From Coprinellus micaceus (taxonomy: Eukaryota; Basidiomycota; Agaricomycetes; Agaricales; Psathyrellaceae), in the NCBI GenBank assembly GCA_951394405.1, contig OX596334.1, positions 4,588,001 through 4,652,000 of the forward strand: a stretch of 64,000 nucleotides of DNA, in the 5' to 3' direction. The notes under the pieces are model-generated. The model worked only from the letters and a program-made list of their open reading frames with translations. It searched no databases and had not been told where the DNA came from. How positions within the stretch are numbered: the first letter of the stretch is position 1; every line of letters begins with the position of its first letter. The position numbers were made by a program, and so were the translations under genes. This document shows positions 12,101 through 21,895 of the stretch, piece after piece.

Positions 12101-12812
12101 TGGTCGACGTCCATTGCCACATGCGCGACTTCGTACTCCTTCCACACCTCCTGAATATTTATATCATTCCGTCCTGGGTCTGTATCACCATCACCGTCCT
12201 CGTTTCCCCCTCCGTCGCATTCTTGAATTATCTCACCCGTGTCGGCCGGTCGTTCTTATCCTGGGCCCCCGCTCGCGACTTCAACGCTTCTGGGAGTTTG
12301 GATAACGGTCGATGCAATGAGATCGGTCGACATCTGGTCGGCCGTACGGACGGCGGCGGTGGGAGTTGGGTCATATGTGGGCGCTTGGAAGATGCTCAGG
12401 TCGAGTTCGGTTGTTTCGTTCGTGTGATACTCTGGGTGGTCTTCGAGAAATCTAATCCATGCACGAACACGCCGGGCTGTGTTGAACTTGTCAACGCCGT
12501 GTCGTTTCATGCCCTTGTACAGGATTGTCTGCATATTATAAGTCCATTGTACTAGGCATCGCAGCTATGGATGCGTGACTCACTGCAGGCGCTACTAGCC
12601 TCCGTCAAGCTCCGACTAGATCCAGGGTAAACGGTTGCCATTCTCTGGCTCGCTGCAGCAAACGGTCCAGTCGCTCCATTTCTCTAGTTGCTTCTTCAAC
12701 ACTGGGATATTCTGCCATTGCTTGGGACGTGGCACCCGTACTCGTCTCTTGCTTTTGATCGTTTGCGTTTCGAGAACTGGGGCTTCGAGTCTCCGACGTA
12801 GCGCTCAACATA
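9112..12812 (-). CDS. uncharacterised protein: cysteine clusters, coiled coil and YSHPxQ heptads
   Basis: Multi-exon minus-strand gene, not a family I can name. The likely start is the ATG at 12812. An exon at about 12530-12250 is clearly coding (KRHGVDKFNTARRVRAWIRF). The exon at about 12150-10990 is acidic, then carries two cysteine groups, PCEACARVPDMPC and ACMRCNSRKQKC, amid basic RGG-like sequence. The next exon (about 10933-10454) is a long coiled coil. A TAG at 10451-10453 interrupts the frame, which then continues (LLTGVRNMIEGLKTDMVSAI) to about 10250. The last part has nine YSHPxQx heptads (10090-9895) followed by Ser/Gln-rich sequence. The C-terminal exon (to 9112 or about 9220) and the 12250 donor are unsure. 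Paired CxxC/C groups of this type recur in agaricomycete proteins of unknown function; the gene at 21896 also has one such group. Confidence 0.58.
9895..10092 (-). repeat. 21-base minisatellite encoding nine YSHPxQx heptads
   Basis: About nine tandem units of 21 bases, in plus-strand form variants of GGGATGAGAATACGCCTGCT. Because the unit is a multiple of three, frame is kept. On the minus strand it encodes heptads of the form Y-S-H-P-(Q/E/H/G)-Q-(A/P/L/T). Central units are most alike; edge units have diverged (TCTCATCCCGGG-type at the N-terminal end). Confidence 0.85.
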
Positions 12813-12813
12813 C

Positions 12814-12853
12814 TGGATGGTACGCGCGGGATGTGGATGGTACGCGCGGGATG
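12814..12853. repeat. 20-base tandem duplication
   Basis: The 20-base unit TGGATGGTACGCGCGGGATG occurs twice in direct succession just upstream of the likely start codon of the minus-strand gene. It is therefore in its 5' leader or promoter. Confidence 0.85.
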
Positions 12854-13137
12854 TGGATCAAGGAATTTCGTACGGAGGACATTAGCTCCGATCGTAATAA
12901 CATTATTTGATTCCACAATTCTCCTCGTCAATTGCCATCTCGTCAGCTGGACTAGCTGTCATTAAGGCCGATTGGGTTGTCGCAGTCGCCCTGCTGAGGC
13001 CGGAAGGTTTGTTACTGTCATCGGATTTACTCGATGCAGCGGCCTTCTTGGATGTTCAGCCTGAATTTATCCGTCCGACAGGCCATTTGAATGCTCCCCA
13101 CCTTTTCTTACTTCTAAGATCCCCACATCGCTACCTC

Positions 13138-13876
13138 ATGGCAAAGCAATCAAAGCAACCCATTACTGTCCCTGAGGATGGTGAGATCCTTTCTTGTCCC
13201 GTCGCTATTGGCGATAATGACTAGGTGTTGCACGTAGACCAGGCAATGTCCGTTGACAGGAACGACGATTCCTTCACTCCCGCGAACTCGCAAGCCGGTG
13301 AGGCCAGATCCCTTTTTCCATCCATTCGCTTCGTCGTTTATGCCCGCCCTCATCTTAGCCCCTCCCGAGGCGGTTTGGAAACAGGAGGGCCTGTTCAATA
13401 TGGGCTTCCCTCCCTCCCCCGAACGCGTACGCGCTGGTGCTGCGCCGTTGGGCATTCCTCTAGGAAAAGAAACTCCGGGGAGCTCGGGTTTGGAGAAGGT
13501 TCTTCAAGACGAACTGGAAGTCATCTCGTCCTCCCTCCCCACGCCTACCTCTTCGACCAAATGTCCGGTTCCGCCGACTACTGGTGAGGCAGGTACGGCG
13601 AACTACTGGAACTTGCGCTCGAAAGAAGGGGTCAGGATCTCATCCAATTTTTTGGAAAGTCACCTTCGTGATCTCTTGTGGATGCGTGAATGCACCGTGG
13701 AGCACCACAAGATGTTAGTCCGGTCTCGATACCTCACCCAATGCGTCTTAGACGCTATCTCCCGGGCAAGGTACCTCGAATCTAGGAATACTCAGTTGTT
13801 AGCACATGTGGACAGGGTGTCCGGTGGCCCCAAGGTGGCAGGAGGTGATATGGCGGAGGGTATGTCGGGCGTTTAG
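13138..13876 (+). CDS. uncharacterised small protein (three exons)
   Basis: ATG at 13138 (MAKQSKQPITVPED). Introns with good borders run from about 13182 (GTGAGATCC) to 13237 (CACGTAG) and from about 13299 (GTGAGGCC) to 13360 (TCTTAG). Splicing gives a phase-consistent frame: DQAMSVDRNDDSFTPANSQAG joins to APPEAVWKQEGLFNMGFPPS. The product is about 208 residues: a disordered Pro/Ser-rich first half, then a helical C-terminal half (LRDLLWMRECTVEHHKMLVR, RARYLESRNTQLLAHVD) that could form a coiled coil. The stop is at 13874-13876. It is divergent from the YSHPxQ gene with about 325 bases between starts, so it may share regulation. No family recognised. Confidence 0.55.
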
Positions 13877-13898
13877 TGGCGATAACATGGTTCCAGCA

Positions 13899-13990
13899 AT
13901 AGCTATGTGATACCAAAGAACTATCTAGTGGTTCTATGTGAAATGTACAGAATGGTGATATATAGCTATGTGATACCAAAGAACTATATG
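13899..13990 (+). repeat. two direct copies of a ~24-base repeat in the 3' region of the preceding gene
   Basis: AGCTATGTGATACCAAAGAA followed by CTAT occurs near 13901 and again near 13966. After each copy a related stretch follows (ATGTGAAATGTACAGAATGG, then ATGTGAAACCTGCAGAATGG). The period is about 65 bases. It lies just after the stop codon at 13876, so it may sit in the transcript's 3' end. Confidence 0.75.
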
Positions 13991-14999
13991 TGAAACCTGC
14001 AGAATGGAATGCAAAGGGACTCCGCTCTGCTTCTGGAGAGCTTAGGTGGATTTAGGAAGTTGGGCCGACATTGCGGGGAGGTGTCTTCTCATTGCATGCA
14101 CGGCCGTTATCCGATGGCACGACGGGCGAGTGATTCTGGCACCTGTCAGTCATGACAACTTGATCACTTGTCCGAAATGGGAGCGAACCAAGGGATCGGA
14201 ACCTGGCATGGCCGACGGCTAGATCCCCCGTGGGGCCGGCTCAGTTGGTCACATGTGCGTCGGGCGCGTTGCAGACGGATGGGGGCGCCGATGCCGTTCC
14301 AGGCCATGCACGAGCCTGGCTGGGGTTAGGTGCTGACCATTGGCCCGTGTGTCAATTGAGCGCTCCTCAATTGGGTCTTGGCTACTGGTCATATCTGCCA
14401 CTCAATTGAGCTCCAGCCGTCTATTGCCTTTGGATCATATGCACACTCAAGTGGGTCATTATTGTCATGTCATCAGGGTGTTATAGGGTGACCGGTAAGG
14501 GACAACGCATTGCGGGACACTGAAAGTAAGCGGGAGGCACGCTGGTCAGGACGTAGGAATGGTATCAGGCTGGGTAGTTAAGCTATAACGATGAAACGAT
14601 ATGACCCAGCGAGCGTTACAGCTTCAGGTCCCCGCATTCCGGTGCCACGAAGAAGGGAGGTACAGCCGCTGCTAGTGGTGCAGTCTGTGGGCCCACTGAG
14701 AAGTTCTAGGAAGTGTGTGCTTATCTGGTGCTATCATTTGACTACGTGTTCACAGAGAAACGCGTCGATTGAAGTGACATGGGAGCCCGGAGGTGAGACT
14801 CAAACTTTGCGCGGGAGAATTAATTGAACAATAGGGAAACCTGTCCATTAAAGTTACGAATAAGGATGGGTAAGAAGTTGAAGGAGAATAGGGATCGAGA
14901 TCGGCCATGACAACTGGGTCGAAGGGAACTGTTGGGTTGACATTCAGCAGAATTAATTGGCCAACCCAGGCTCGCACGTACCCTGTGAATCGCTGCGAT
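13991..14999. other. no gene recognised
   Basis: About 1 kb of mixed-composition sequence. A small cluster of CTCAATTGAG-like palindromes is visible at 14355-14410. Short open frames (for example 14591-14827) have no family-like features and no splicing context. I see no convincing gene here. Confidence 0.5.
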
Positions 15000-15614
15000 C
15001 TAGGTATCTGAGGTTGGGGGAGGCCAGACCATGACTATGAACCTGATGAGGACGCCAAGGATTAGTGCGAAGATGGTCTGATAGATCCTTGGCTTTGAGT
15101 TCATTCGTACATTGGTCATATGCCTGATTTCTGTGGCCCATTCTCCCATGGTCTCCCGACCCCCACTAACAACGAACGCCCAATCTCCCCTCCCAGTGGT
15201 GTGGAAGTTAGAGAGCTGTAAGGCCCTGAGCGAGAGCAGAGTCTTCATCTCGAGAATGAGGTTGTGCTGCGACGCCAGGTTGGGGCGGCTGCGAACTGGG
15301 AGGATAATAGACTGTGTGCTACTTTGGGCAGGATTTGCCTCTCCGAATTTGGGTATGGTTGGAAGTTGAGACCGCCGAGCAGCTTGAGAGACGCCCGTGT
15401 CCCCACCTTCCGCTCTTATTGTCACCCTTGACGGCCCTGCCGAAGGGTTTTCACGAAGCAGGCTGGCTTTGAACTCCCCGACCAGGTCGCAAAATACTCG
15501 AATGGTGGCGTGCCCTTTGACTAACTCCCCACATATAGAGCATCGGTTCGGATTGCGTCCAGAGGGAGTGGTTTGACGGGTTTTGTGGTCAACGTCTCCC
15601 TCACTTGAAGCCAT
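15000..15614 (-). CDS. uncharacterised protein with one CxxC motif and a C-terminal membrane segment
   Basis: Single uninterrupted frame of 204 residues, ATG at 15614 (MASSEGDVDHKTRQ), stop at 15000. Near residue 25 there is RCSICGELVKGH, a CxxC pair that could hold metal or be part of a broken finger. The middle is Ser/Thr/Pro-rich. Residues about 175-197 form a hydrophobic segment (IYQTIFALILGVLIRFIVMV) followed by a short polar tail, which suggests a tail-anchored membrane protein. No family recognised. The neighbouring minus-strand gene also ends in a membrane segment. Confidence 0.5.
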   Translation of the reverse strand: MASSEGDVDHKTRQTTPSGRNPNRCSICGELVKGHATIRVFCDLVGEFKASLLRENPSAGPSRVTIRAEGGDTGVSQAARRSQLPTIPKFGEANPAQSSTQSIILPVRSRPNLASQHNLILEMKTLLSLRALQLSNFHTTGRGDWAFVVSGGRETMGEWATEIRHMTNVRMNSKPRIYQTIFALILGVLIRFIVMVWPPPTSDT

Positions 15615-16336
15615 TTAGAGGAGAAGGAGGGGCACAGTGAACAGGGGGAAGGTGTGGAAAGGCCGGCAGCGGAATCAGCGAGTTCTATAAAGGACCGTTC
15701 CAACACATACGGAGCCGTACACGACGAAATGAGTCGCCTCGAATTTGAATGCGTCTTCGGACACGACGGAATCCGACTCTCCATGTGAGTCAAATTAGGG
15801 TACCCCTGGACTAGCAGGGTACGCCGTCGGAATACGTGTAGTCTCGGTCCATCCTAGCACTGTATCTCGAAGGCACTCCCTCAGAGGCGATACCAGGGCG
15901 TTCCTGAAAACTACCGTAGGCTTCCTCCCAGCAACCAGCGCGGACGAGAACAGGCCCTTTCCATCCCGGGCGGGGTCAACTAAGGTCTACCACCCAACTA
16001 CCACCAGCTCCCCGATACGGACTGGCTGAACCATGGGCAACCGGGACTTAAGACGAATTTCCCTTCCACAAGTGAAGTACTCGTATGTCAGACGTTACAG
16101 AACTGGGGTCATGGTAGCGGGTTACAATGAATCACAGAACGGTTGATCAGGTGGGGGCGACATGGGCATAGTATCCTATTCTCATCAAAGCAAGGTACAA
16201 TTAAAGTAATAAAAAAATGGATGACCGGATGGCTGTACTTCCGGTCCCCTGGAAACCTTCAAGGCAGTGGTATGGAGTCAGCATCGGGGAGCCGCCTCAA
16301 AGAGACCATAACTTTACCTCCATCCTGGCCTAGCCC
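15615..16336. other. no gene recognised
   Basis: About 720 bases between two minus-strand genes. Only short overlapping open frames on both strands, with no domain-like sequence. It presumably contains the promoter of the 15614 gene and the 3' end of the next gene. Confidence 0.5.
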
Positions 16337-17485
16337 TTAAAAGCACTTCGAAACGAGCCACACGAACGCGAAGACCAGTAGGGCGGACCCAAGCGATTCC
16401 GCAAGTTCCCTGTTGAGAATGAGGAGGAAGGGCGTTCGAGAATCTAATGTCACTGAGACTCGATTGGTGTTATTGAGGTCTCTCCCTTTGAAGGCAAAAC
16501 TTCCATCACCATGGGTTGCCCAGATTGCAGCATGCAAACCTCGTTGAGGACCGTGCTCGGGGAGAGGTCGCGGCGCTCTCCTCCCTTCATCGAAGGAACT
16601 GAAACAAAAAAGGAAGGAGGAAGACATTCTGCTCCCTGCGGCATACTTACGGGGAGTAGACACGCACCTGACATCATTTAATCCCGTCTCCAAACTCCTC
16701 GGATTTGAGGCATCCTTCCCAACCGCTACCTGCATGCAGAGATCGCGTTCTAAACCACTGATGAGGTCGGTCTCTGCCACCGCTGTGTCAACCACCGGCG
16801 AACTTGGCCACTCAAACTCCCCGTCGCGGCGTTTGAGATAGTTGATAATCTTCATGGGCTTCAAACGAGGTGGCGCTGGATTGGATGGAGAACCGAGGCG
16901 CTTAAGTATGGGGCCCAGATACCACAGATGACTCCCAAGGGCTACAAGCGAGTCAAATTAGTCTCGAGTCACACTGCAGCGCGCATCCGCCTTACTCTAG
17001 GTTGACATAAGGGAACCTACCTCGGACTGTGGGGAATCGGAGATAGGGGGCGCTTGTACCGGCGGAAGAGGCTAGCGCGCTGGTTGGATAGGTCCTCGTG
17101 ACCGTGTTCTTGAGTCATCCCTAACCCTAACTTCGTGCGGGGCTGAACACCACAGATCATGCTCGTGCTTGTAGGTCGATGTAAGTTATTGGTCAGGGTG
17201 ACGTCAATGAGGATAGAGCGTACCTTCACGTTGAGTTTCAAGTTCGGAAAGCGTCAAGGTGCCTGCACTTCGTGAGCGCTGGGTGGCACCAGCTTTGTGA
17301 GACCTGCTTCCACTTTCATGGCTGCTTCCCCCTTGACAGTTGTCCACACTTTTGTGAGAAAAACTCTGTATAGATTGGCGAGACTTGCTGTTGTCAAGGG
17401 CACATTCCGCGTCGTCGAAGATAAAGGGGAGGGCTGGTGAGCGTAGGGCAAACAGGATCCGAGCCACATGCCAAAGCCAAGCCAA
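16337..17485 (-). CDS. uncharacterised multi-exon protein with C-terminal membrane segment
   Basis: Minus-strand gene assembled from three segments. The first exon lies at about 17485-17225 and contains a Ser/His-rich stretch ending SELETQRE; its start codon is uncertain because only a TTG opens this frame. After an intron (GTACGC to CTACAAG) comes an exon at about 17165-17022 (EHGHEDLSNQRASLFRRYKR). After a GTAGGT..TTGTAG intron comes the last exon at about 16940-16337 (KRLGSPSNPAPPRLKPMKI). The frame to 16337 ends with a hydrophobic helix near residues 155-170 of that exon (LGSALLVFAFVWLVSKCF). A good-looking 52-base intron (GTAAGT..TTTCAG, about 16660-16609) would shift frame and remove the membrane tail, so two isoforms are conceivable. 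No family recognised. Confidence 0.42.
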
Positions 17486-17657
17486 ATTGATATCGGGATA
17501 TTTGAGTGGGAAAGAGGTTCACGGGTCCGATTCTGGGGCTAACCCTCTCCGCCGCTCTTCTGCCTGTCGACTCCCGGCTCTCTTACCACTCCCACCACTC
17601 CCATCTTCTCTGCTGGAGTGATTGAGTGGGTTGATCGAACTCAGCTATCCAAAGACG

Positions 17658-18789
17658 ATGGCTGAAGAGCTTAAACCATGTGAGTCCAGGTTTAACCGAT
17701 CTGCCAGCACAATACCACTTACCATACTCTTCCAGTTCCACCGGTTCCATTGGAGCTAAGGGACCATATCCTAGACTACCGTGTAGCTGCCGAACCAGAG
17801 GATGCCCACGAAATAGCCACTTTCACACCCCACCTGCGCTCCTATCTTCGCCACCACCTCAAGTCGAACCTCCGTATCTTCGCAGGCCCTCCCAATCCCG
17901 GCAACCCGGGTCGACAACCCTTCATCGTACGGGACACCAAAATTGTACAATTCCTCGCCGACGTTAAGGAGTTCCACACGACCTTCCAATCCTCTCGTAG
18001 CGACGCCCCCAACATCTCTTTCGGAGAGATTGAAAACGTCCAAATTCATCTTCCTTTCAAGAAGCGGAAACTCGTTAACGGCGTTAGAGACATGCTCACC
18101 TCTCTGCGCCGACCCATCAAGCAGATAAAGTTTACGGGATGGGTGGGTTTGATGACGGTGCCCGAGTATGTGAAGTACGTTGGCGAGTTAGGGCAGGGGT
18201 TGACTGCAGCGGAAACCCTTACTCTAGTATTTAATCATGCTGCTGATGGTGAAGACGATGAGGATGAGGATGAGGTGAGTAATAAATCCTGTTTAGTTCC
18301 TCTCACCTTCTAACCTCAGTTCGTGACTTGTAGCTTTCTGCCTGGCGGCTCTGGCACAGGGCCCAGTTCTTTCAATGCCTCCAGCCTTTCTCCAGCCTTA
18401 CTTGCCTTAAGGTTCGAACAGCCACGGAATTGTTCCCCGTCCTCAGTGACACACAGGAGAACGCGCGGGACTGGGAAGATGCTTGGGTGGCTAAGGTGGG
18501 GGAGGAAGCACCCTCCTTGTGCCGCGTTCATCTCTTTCACGCGTTCTCGGAGCAACATACAGCTACCGAGTCGCAGCTCTACACGGGTATCCGCATCTTG
18601 CGTTATCGAGAGACCCCAACCGAGACCTGGTCCCGGGGCCATTGGTGTTTTCCGGCCGCCAACAAGAAACGTCCCAAGGAAATCGCGCTGAGCAGGCATA
18701 TGCGTAATCCCAGGACGACTCAAAAGATCTATTTTGACGCCTGGCAATCTGATTCGGAATATCCTGAAAGTGTGGAAAGTGGTTGGTAG
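17658..18789 (+). CDS. F-box-like / leucine-rich protein
   Basis: Three exons. ATG at 17658 (MAEELKP), intron about 17680-17734, exon to about 18272, intron about 18273-18333, last exon to the stop at 18787-18789. After splicing the N-terminus reads PVPLELRDHILDYRVAAEPE, close to the LPxELxxxIxxYL start of basidiomycete F-box proteins. The middle has regularly spaced hydrophobic residues (FEIENVQIHLPF-like, IKQIKFTGWVGL). An acidic run (DGEDDEDEDE) ends exon 2. Exon 3 begins LSAWRLWHRAQFFQCLQPF, then LTCLKVRTATELFPVLSD, like a leucine-rich repeat. Such proteins usually present targets to SCF ubiquitin ligases. The F-box match is weak, so the call is family-like rather than certain. Confidence 0.55.
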
Positions 18790-21700
18790 CTATCGTCTCG
18801 TCCCAGTTGTACTACGGAGTTCCCCGTGCTTGATCGCTGAACATAGAATGTGTTGTCTTCTATTTTGCTTGCCTATGGATAGATAGACCTACTACGTCCT
18901 GTCAAGATTACATCTTAAAGCCATAGGGTGCTTTCACCTACACACTGGTACGGTGTGGGTTGAAATCCAAGCAGGGTCAGAAATGAGGTTAGCCCCGGAG
19001 TCTTCATGACGTTGGACGTCGTGAAGCGTACTTCACCCCTTCGTGCTCCCCACCTGTTCCGGCGTACCCGCCTGCGTTCCCCTTCACCGTCTCGCATACT
19101 TCGCCTCTTCGCTGATCGTTCGTGGGCGGCGACCACGAGGACTAGCGCTAGAATGGGTCACCCGTACTCTTATCGCACGGGCGTAGACGTAGCCTTACCC
19201 ATCTGTCTGCGTAGACAGGACATAGGGTTTGATCATGACAACCGCCACGGCGCGAGTGCGCAATCTGCTCCCATTCGCGAGAAAGCAACGTAGGCCTCGC
19301 CCTGTTCAACCCTCTCCCCGTCCTCTCCCTAAACCACCGATCCGTCGGGGCTTTGGACACAAGTCCACCGTTCCTGGGCGCACTCCCCCTCATGATCGTG
19401 CTCACTCCCGCAGTTCTCTTCTCTACGTCCTCCCATCCTCCCCACGCCCATTGGCGTCCGCCTGCCCAAGACCTCGATGGAGGTGGGCGGCGATGTGAGA
19501 GGGGATCACCCAAGCTTTGGCGTCGGGTACCGGAAGTGTCGAGGACGTCGAGGGCATAGAGAGGGGTTCAGGAACATAGGATGGGTCGGAAGAGAGTGGG
19601 AGGTGCTGGTAGCGCACCTAGAATCGCTTTCCGTTGTCCAAAATGTCGGGCTTTCGACCACGGCGAATTGAGGCAGGAGGGGCCGAAAGGGTGTGGGTTG
19701 GAGAAGTGCCACTTGGTCCTCTGGATGAGTCCTTGCCCAGGCAATCGTCCTTTACGGGGACCTCAGGCACGTGAACGTCCAAGTTTGCTTTCGGACTGGA
19801 TTGGGGTAGCCAGGTGCGAACAGGGTGGCCGTCAACGGAGCCTTGAACAGAGTAAGTGGCTCGAATCTTCAGAAAGGAAAAAGGGGTGTACTAACCAGAT
19901 CGCGAGCATACGTAGCCAGGGGACGAGTCTAAAGGCGTCTGGTGCACTGGAATACGAGCCGTTGACGGGTTCTAGGCCTTAGGTGGTCGGTTCTGGCCTG
20001 GCTCCGTTGCTTTCGATAGGAAATTAAGCATATCCCTGGCCTCCGATAGCACTCCAGGTTCTAGGTTCTCCGGCCGAGCGCAACAGTGCGGGAAGGTCAA
20101 CGTCCGGAAGTCACCTTATACGAAGTGAACGAGAATTGAGGTAAGTACACGGCGTTTACCAATCGTTCAAACGAAAGGCGGACGAGACGACTTACCTACC
20201 CATCCTTCCGGCCGTTGCACCACACCCTCGTCGCTCTTCTCCCCACCGAACTGCCTCCCACTATTTACCTTACCGTGGCGTGGGGTGGACGACGCTGGAT
20301 TTCTCGGGGCGTAGGAGATCGAACAGTAGCATTGAGCGTGTGGCTTTGGCGGAAAGTCGACCTCAGGCAGGTGCTTGAGGTGGACCGGGTTAGGATAGGC
20401 CGAGCTGAGATCCACGCCCTTCCTCCGCGGCGACCCCAATGTCTTCAAACCCCCGTTCTTCGTTCCCCGGGTTCCATGGCGGGAGACGTGTCCGACCTCG
20501 GCGGTAGGTGTTGTAAGGGGTCGTACGTGAGGGAGGGGAAGGGTGGGTGAAAGGCATGGAGAGGGGCGGAGCGGGAGGTGGTGGGGATGGTGGTAGGTTG
20601 TGGGTAAACCTCGACGTACGTCTCGATCTCGCAGTTCGTTCTCTCCCATCTCGGTCAAGTGTCAGCGGATTTCTGCACGGACTAGGGAGGTTGAGGGGCG
20701 GTCGTCTTCGTATGTGCTGCCCTCCACCACCCAGCTTCCACCTGCTATCGCCATCCCGGCCCTTCCTCTCCATCCCCTCCCTTCCCTTCCAAAGGAGCCG
20801 TCCCCCTCCCCATACGCCCAGCCTTGACCACCCCTCTTTATCCCGCGGTGAGGTCTTCCATGGCGTTTCGTTTTCGTTCGAGGGTGCTGCTCTCATTCGC
20901 CTGGTCGCTCGTTCGTTCGTTCGTTCGTTCGCGACGGTAGTCATCGTTTGCCGCCCTCTTCCCCCTCTTGTTCATCGGGGTGAAGGACAGGGAAAAGGTG
21001 GTGGGCGGTGAAGGCTAGTGGTGGAGGAGGAAAACAGGAGATGTGCGTGCCCACCCAACGCCCGATGGTTGCTTCTGTGCCGTGATCTGTGCACGTCCGG
21101 CGGTTGCACGTTGAGACGGAAACCTCGAAGCTGCCAGAGGGTGTTCCGCGCGGGGCTCTAGCTGGTGGAAACCACGCAGAAGATGAGATTGATGACCGCG
21201 GGCATGGAGAAAAGCAGTTTTCAAGCTCAATCTTGAAGGTCGAGAATGGATCCAGTTGTGACTCTCGACACCAAGCTGATACGGACTGACTCATGGTCGG
21301 GTGAGAGGATGGCTGAGGGAGGTGGTTGCCAAGTGGTTGCGTGGGTTAACTGATGGGAGCTGACTTCCAACGGTTTAAACCCCGATTTAATGACTTTCAA
21401 GGTCCCGCCTCTTTTCGGAGCCTGTGTCACGGTTATTGGACGTGATGAGTTCACACGTTCACCTCCCCGGACGGTCGCTACCCCCCAACGACCCCCATCC
21501 CAAGCTAATCACCCAGGCTGAGTGTACATGCTGTCAGGGGATACATGGTGTCCGTTTGGGGGGTTGGGGATGGTAGTTGCGCCTATCCTCCCCCATTTCC
21601 TTCCCCCTATCCTCCCCCACTTCCTTCTGCGCCATACTTGAAAGCCCAGCCATTCGCCACTGGCGGTCGTCCACGCACCCACGCACCCTTACCGTGTCGT

Positions 21701-21895
21701 TTAGGCTTGAGATGACTTCGCTGGCCCATCAATTTAGGCGCCCGCCGGCAGCTATAACTGCCGAAATGAAAGTTCGTTATATTTTGATCCCGGCCCGGCG
21801 TGGTCGTGCCTTCTGGACGCCTCATGTTCTCGTTGGAGGCGCTTACATCCGACTAGCTTCCCTTCCATTACCTTCCCCCCTCTCTCTCTTTGACC
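18790..21895. other. 3 kb GC-rich stretch without a convincing gene
   Basis: Many long but overlapping open frames on both strands are explained by high GC content. Their products are Pro/Ser/Arg-rich and low complexity. A run near 19006-19290 and the 20390-20944 minus frame are the longest; neither shows a domain or consistent splice borders. Decayed repeat DNA, similar in feel to the 53-64 kb region, is a fair alternative. Confidence 0.45.
20911..20930 (+). repeat. GTTC microsatellite
   Basis: Five perfect GTTC units in tandem, with a slightly imperfect extension on both sides. Simple-sequence repeat. Confidence 0.9.

Noticed and set aside
18915..21300. Several 90-180 residue frames on both strands
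   Set aside because: High GC content explains them; overlapping frames, low complexity and no consistent introns or domains.
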